A stretch of DNA of 6,241 bases, from contig JAEZAY010000417.1 in NCBI GenBank assembly GCA_023427575.1, positions 1 through 6,241 of the forward strand, written 5' to 3'. Each line of letters begins with the position of its first letter. Positions within the stretch are counted from its first letter, which is position 1. The notes under the pieces were generated by a model. It was given only the letters and a program-made list of their open reading frames with translations, had not been told where the DNA came from and ran no database searches. The translations under genes were made by a program, and so were the position numbers. This document shows, piece by piece, positions 5,714-6,241 of the stretch. The DNA comes from Bacteroidota bacterium. GTDB lineage: Bacteria > Bacteroidota > Bacteroidia > Chitinophagales > Chitinophagaceae.

Positions 5714-5934
5714 GTCAATCAAACGACAAAAATCCAGATCCTTAGAAAATATCCAATTTAGTATCCGAATTACCACAGAGGTCCGATGCCTGTGAAAAAC
5801 CAAATGTCCACGTTCTTGAAAAATCCAGGAAACTGATACCCTTGTTAAAACCGAAATCTATTTTCCTGAAACCACTGTAACTACCCCACAGTGAAAAAAT
5901 TGAATCCCCGCAGCCAATGGCGGGGATTTTTTTT
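5714..5934 (+). ncRNA. Candidate small structured RNA, about 220 bases
   Basis: The stretch has a promoter-like motif before it and a strong terminator at its end but no convincing reading frame; the best ATG frame (5785) gives 16 residues. Stem-loops seen in order are CACAG/CTGTG at about 5773-5793 (extendable across one bulged base), CAGGAAA (5826-5832) with TTTCCTG (5862-5868), CACTGT (5873-5878) with ACAGTG (5888-5893), and the terminator stem. AAAAATCCAG occurs twice, at 5728-5737 and 5819-5828. It does not match what I know of tmRNA, RNase P RNA or SRP RNA. It could instead be the 3' end of a decayed gene or a leader. The start is estimated from the promoter motif. Confidence 0.3.
5903..5934 (+). 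terminator. Strong intrinsic terminator
   Basis: AATCCCCGC at 5903-5911 pairs perfectly over 9 bp with GCGGGGATT at 5920-5928 around an 8-base loop AGCCAATG, followed by T to 5934 (eight T in a row from 5927). This is a textbook rho-independent terminator for plus-strand transcription. An A-run at 5894-5899 on the other side could give some activity in the opposite direction. Confidence 0.85.
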
Positions 5935-5940
5935 ATGGTA

Positions 5941-6057
5941 AGAACTCAGAAGTTCAGGTCAGTTCCGACTCTGAACTCATCATTGACTCCCGGCTAAATA
6001 ACAACAAGTCACAGCGAAAGAACATATTTCCGAGTCTGGAGTCGGGAGTCTATGTTC
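5941..6057. repeat. Cluster of short direct and inverted repeats (GAACT and GAGTC words)
   Basis: GAACT/AGTTC words occur at 5942-5946, 5951-5955, 5961-5965 and 5973-5977, in two back-to-back small hairpins. GACTCCCG (5985-5992) is exactly complementary to CGGGAGTC (6043-6050). GAGTC occurs three times in a row with 7-base spacing (6032-6050). The triplet is enclosed by GAACATA (6020-6026) and TATGTTC (6051-6057), a perfect 7-bp inverted repeat. The same ACTC-type words occur in the 4473-4773 repeats, so this may be a further relative. No coding sequence is supported here. Confidence 0.55.
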
Positions 6058-6073
6058 CGGCATCCGTTTTGAA

Positions 6074-6090
6074 TTTGCACATTCGCACAT
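6074..6090. repeat. Short tandem repeat TTTGCACA/TTCGCACA
   Basis: Two adjacent 8-base units, TTTGCACA (6074-6081) and TTCGCACA (6082-6089), differ by one base. ATTCGCACATT-type tandem words are, from memory, common in intergenic repeats of Chitinophagaceae-like genomes. Confidence 0.45.
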
Positions 6091-6154
6091 CATTGGTGTC
6101 CGGTTAATAATTTTCCATTCACCCGAAACCTTTATCAATAGTGAATTAGGAGCA

Positions 6155-6218
6155 GTCATTGTAAATGACCCCTTCCACTTTTTTTTAGAAAAAAAGTGGA
6201 GCAAAAAAATCGGGCTCC
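6155..6218. repeat. Three consecutive, partly exclusive hairpins
   Basis: GTCATT/AATGAC (6155-6160 and 6164-6169) forms a 6-bp stem with loop GTA. TCCACTTTTTTT (6174-6185) pairs over 12 bp with AAAAAAAGTGGA (6189-6200) around TAG. GGAGC (6198-6202) pairs with GCTCC (6214-6218) and shares bases GGA with the previous stem, so the two cannot form fully at once. The AAAGTGGAGCAAAAAAATC arrangement resembles a dispersed Bacteroidota intergenic element I recall. The rest of 6058-6241 shows no gene. Confidence 0.5.
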
Positions 6219-6241
6219 GGAATAAATCCTAAAAATTGAAA

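Noticed and set aside
5785..5835. 16-residue plus-strand frame inside the candidate RNA
   Set aside because: It is too short with no supporting features beyond an AGAGG upstream.
5980..6204. Minus-strand frame of 74 residues
   Set aside because: It crosses the T/A hairpin, the tandem repeat and the GAGTC array; its sequence is explained by repeats.
4473..6241. CRISPR array or insertion sequence
   Set aside because: Repeats are few, diverged and unevenly spaced, and no transposase or Cas gene is present.

Overview
The window looks like a chromosomal segment from a Bacteroidota bacterium, most likely of the Chitinophagaceae type. This rests on three things: a type IX secretion protein of the PorW/SprE family, a gene set (short membrane protein, bactofilin, AtpI-like protein) that in this phylum I recall sitting upstream of the F-type ATP synthase operon, and promoter motifs of the Bacteroidota TAnnTTTG type instead of -35/-10 boxes. 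Assignment below phylum level is inference from sequence feel; no marker gene is present.

Left part (1-2372, minus strand): the first ~790 codons of a porW/sprE gene, open throughout, with its C-terminus beyond the left edge. A 114-base intergenic region (2373-2486) separates it from a divergent plus-strand operon.

Centre (2487-4472, plus strand): four closely packed genes. They are a 131-residue single-pass membrane protein that matches the N-terminal half of a Bacteroidota M23 peptidase but has no peptidase domain, a bactofilin, a four-helix membrane protein resembling the AtpI-like protein usually found before atpB, and a SprT-like zinc metalloprotease whose start overlaps the preceding stop by 14 bases. 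An 11-bp perfect inverted repeat lies in the only sizeable gap of the operon. The first two genes suggest a cell-envelope or cell-shape module (bactofilin plus membrane anchor). The third is a likely remnant or displaced member of the ATP synthase leader region.

Right part (4473-6241): gene-poor. It holds two diverged copies of an intergenic repeat (4473-4773), a minus-strand GNAT acetyltransferase (4803-5288) with a promoter placed so close to the ATG that its mRNA would be nearly leaderless, and a possible 29-residue membrane peptide gene on the minus strand (5386-5475). Next comes a stretch with a promoter-like motif, three stem-loops and a strong intrinsic terminator (5679-5934) that could encode a small structured RNA. 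The end is packed with short repeats and hairpins (5940-6218). No tRNA, rRNA, CRISPR array or complete mobile element was seen.
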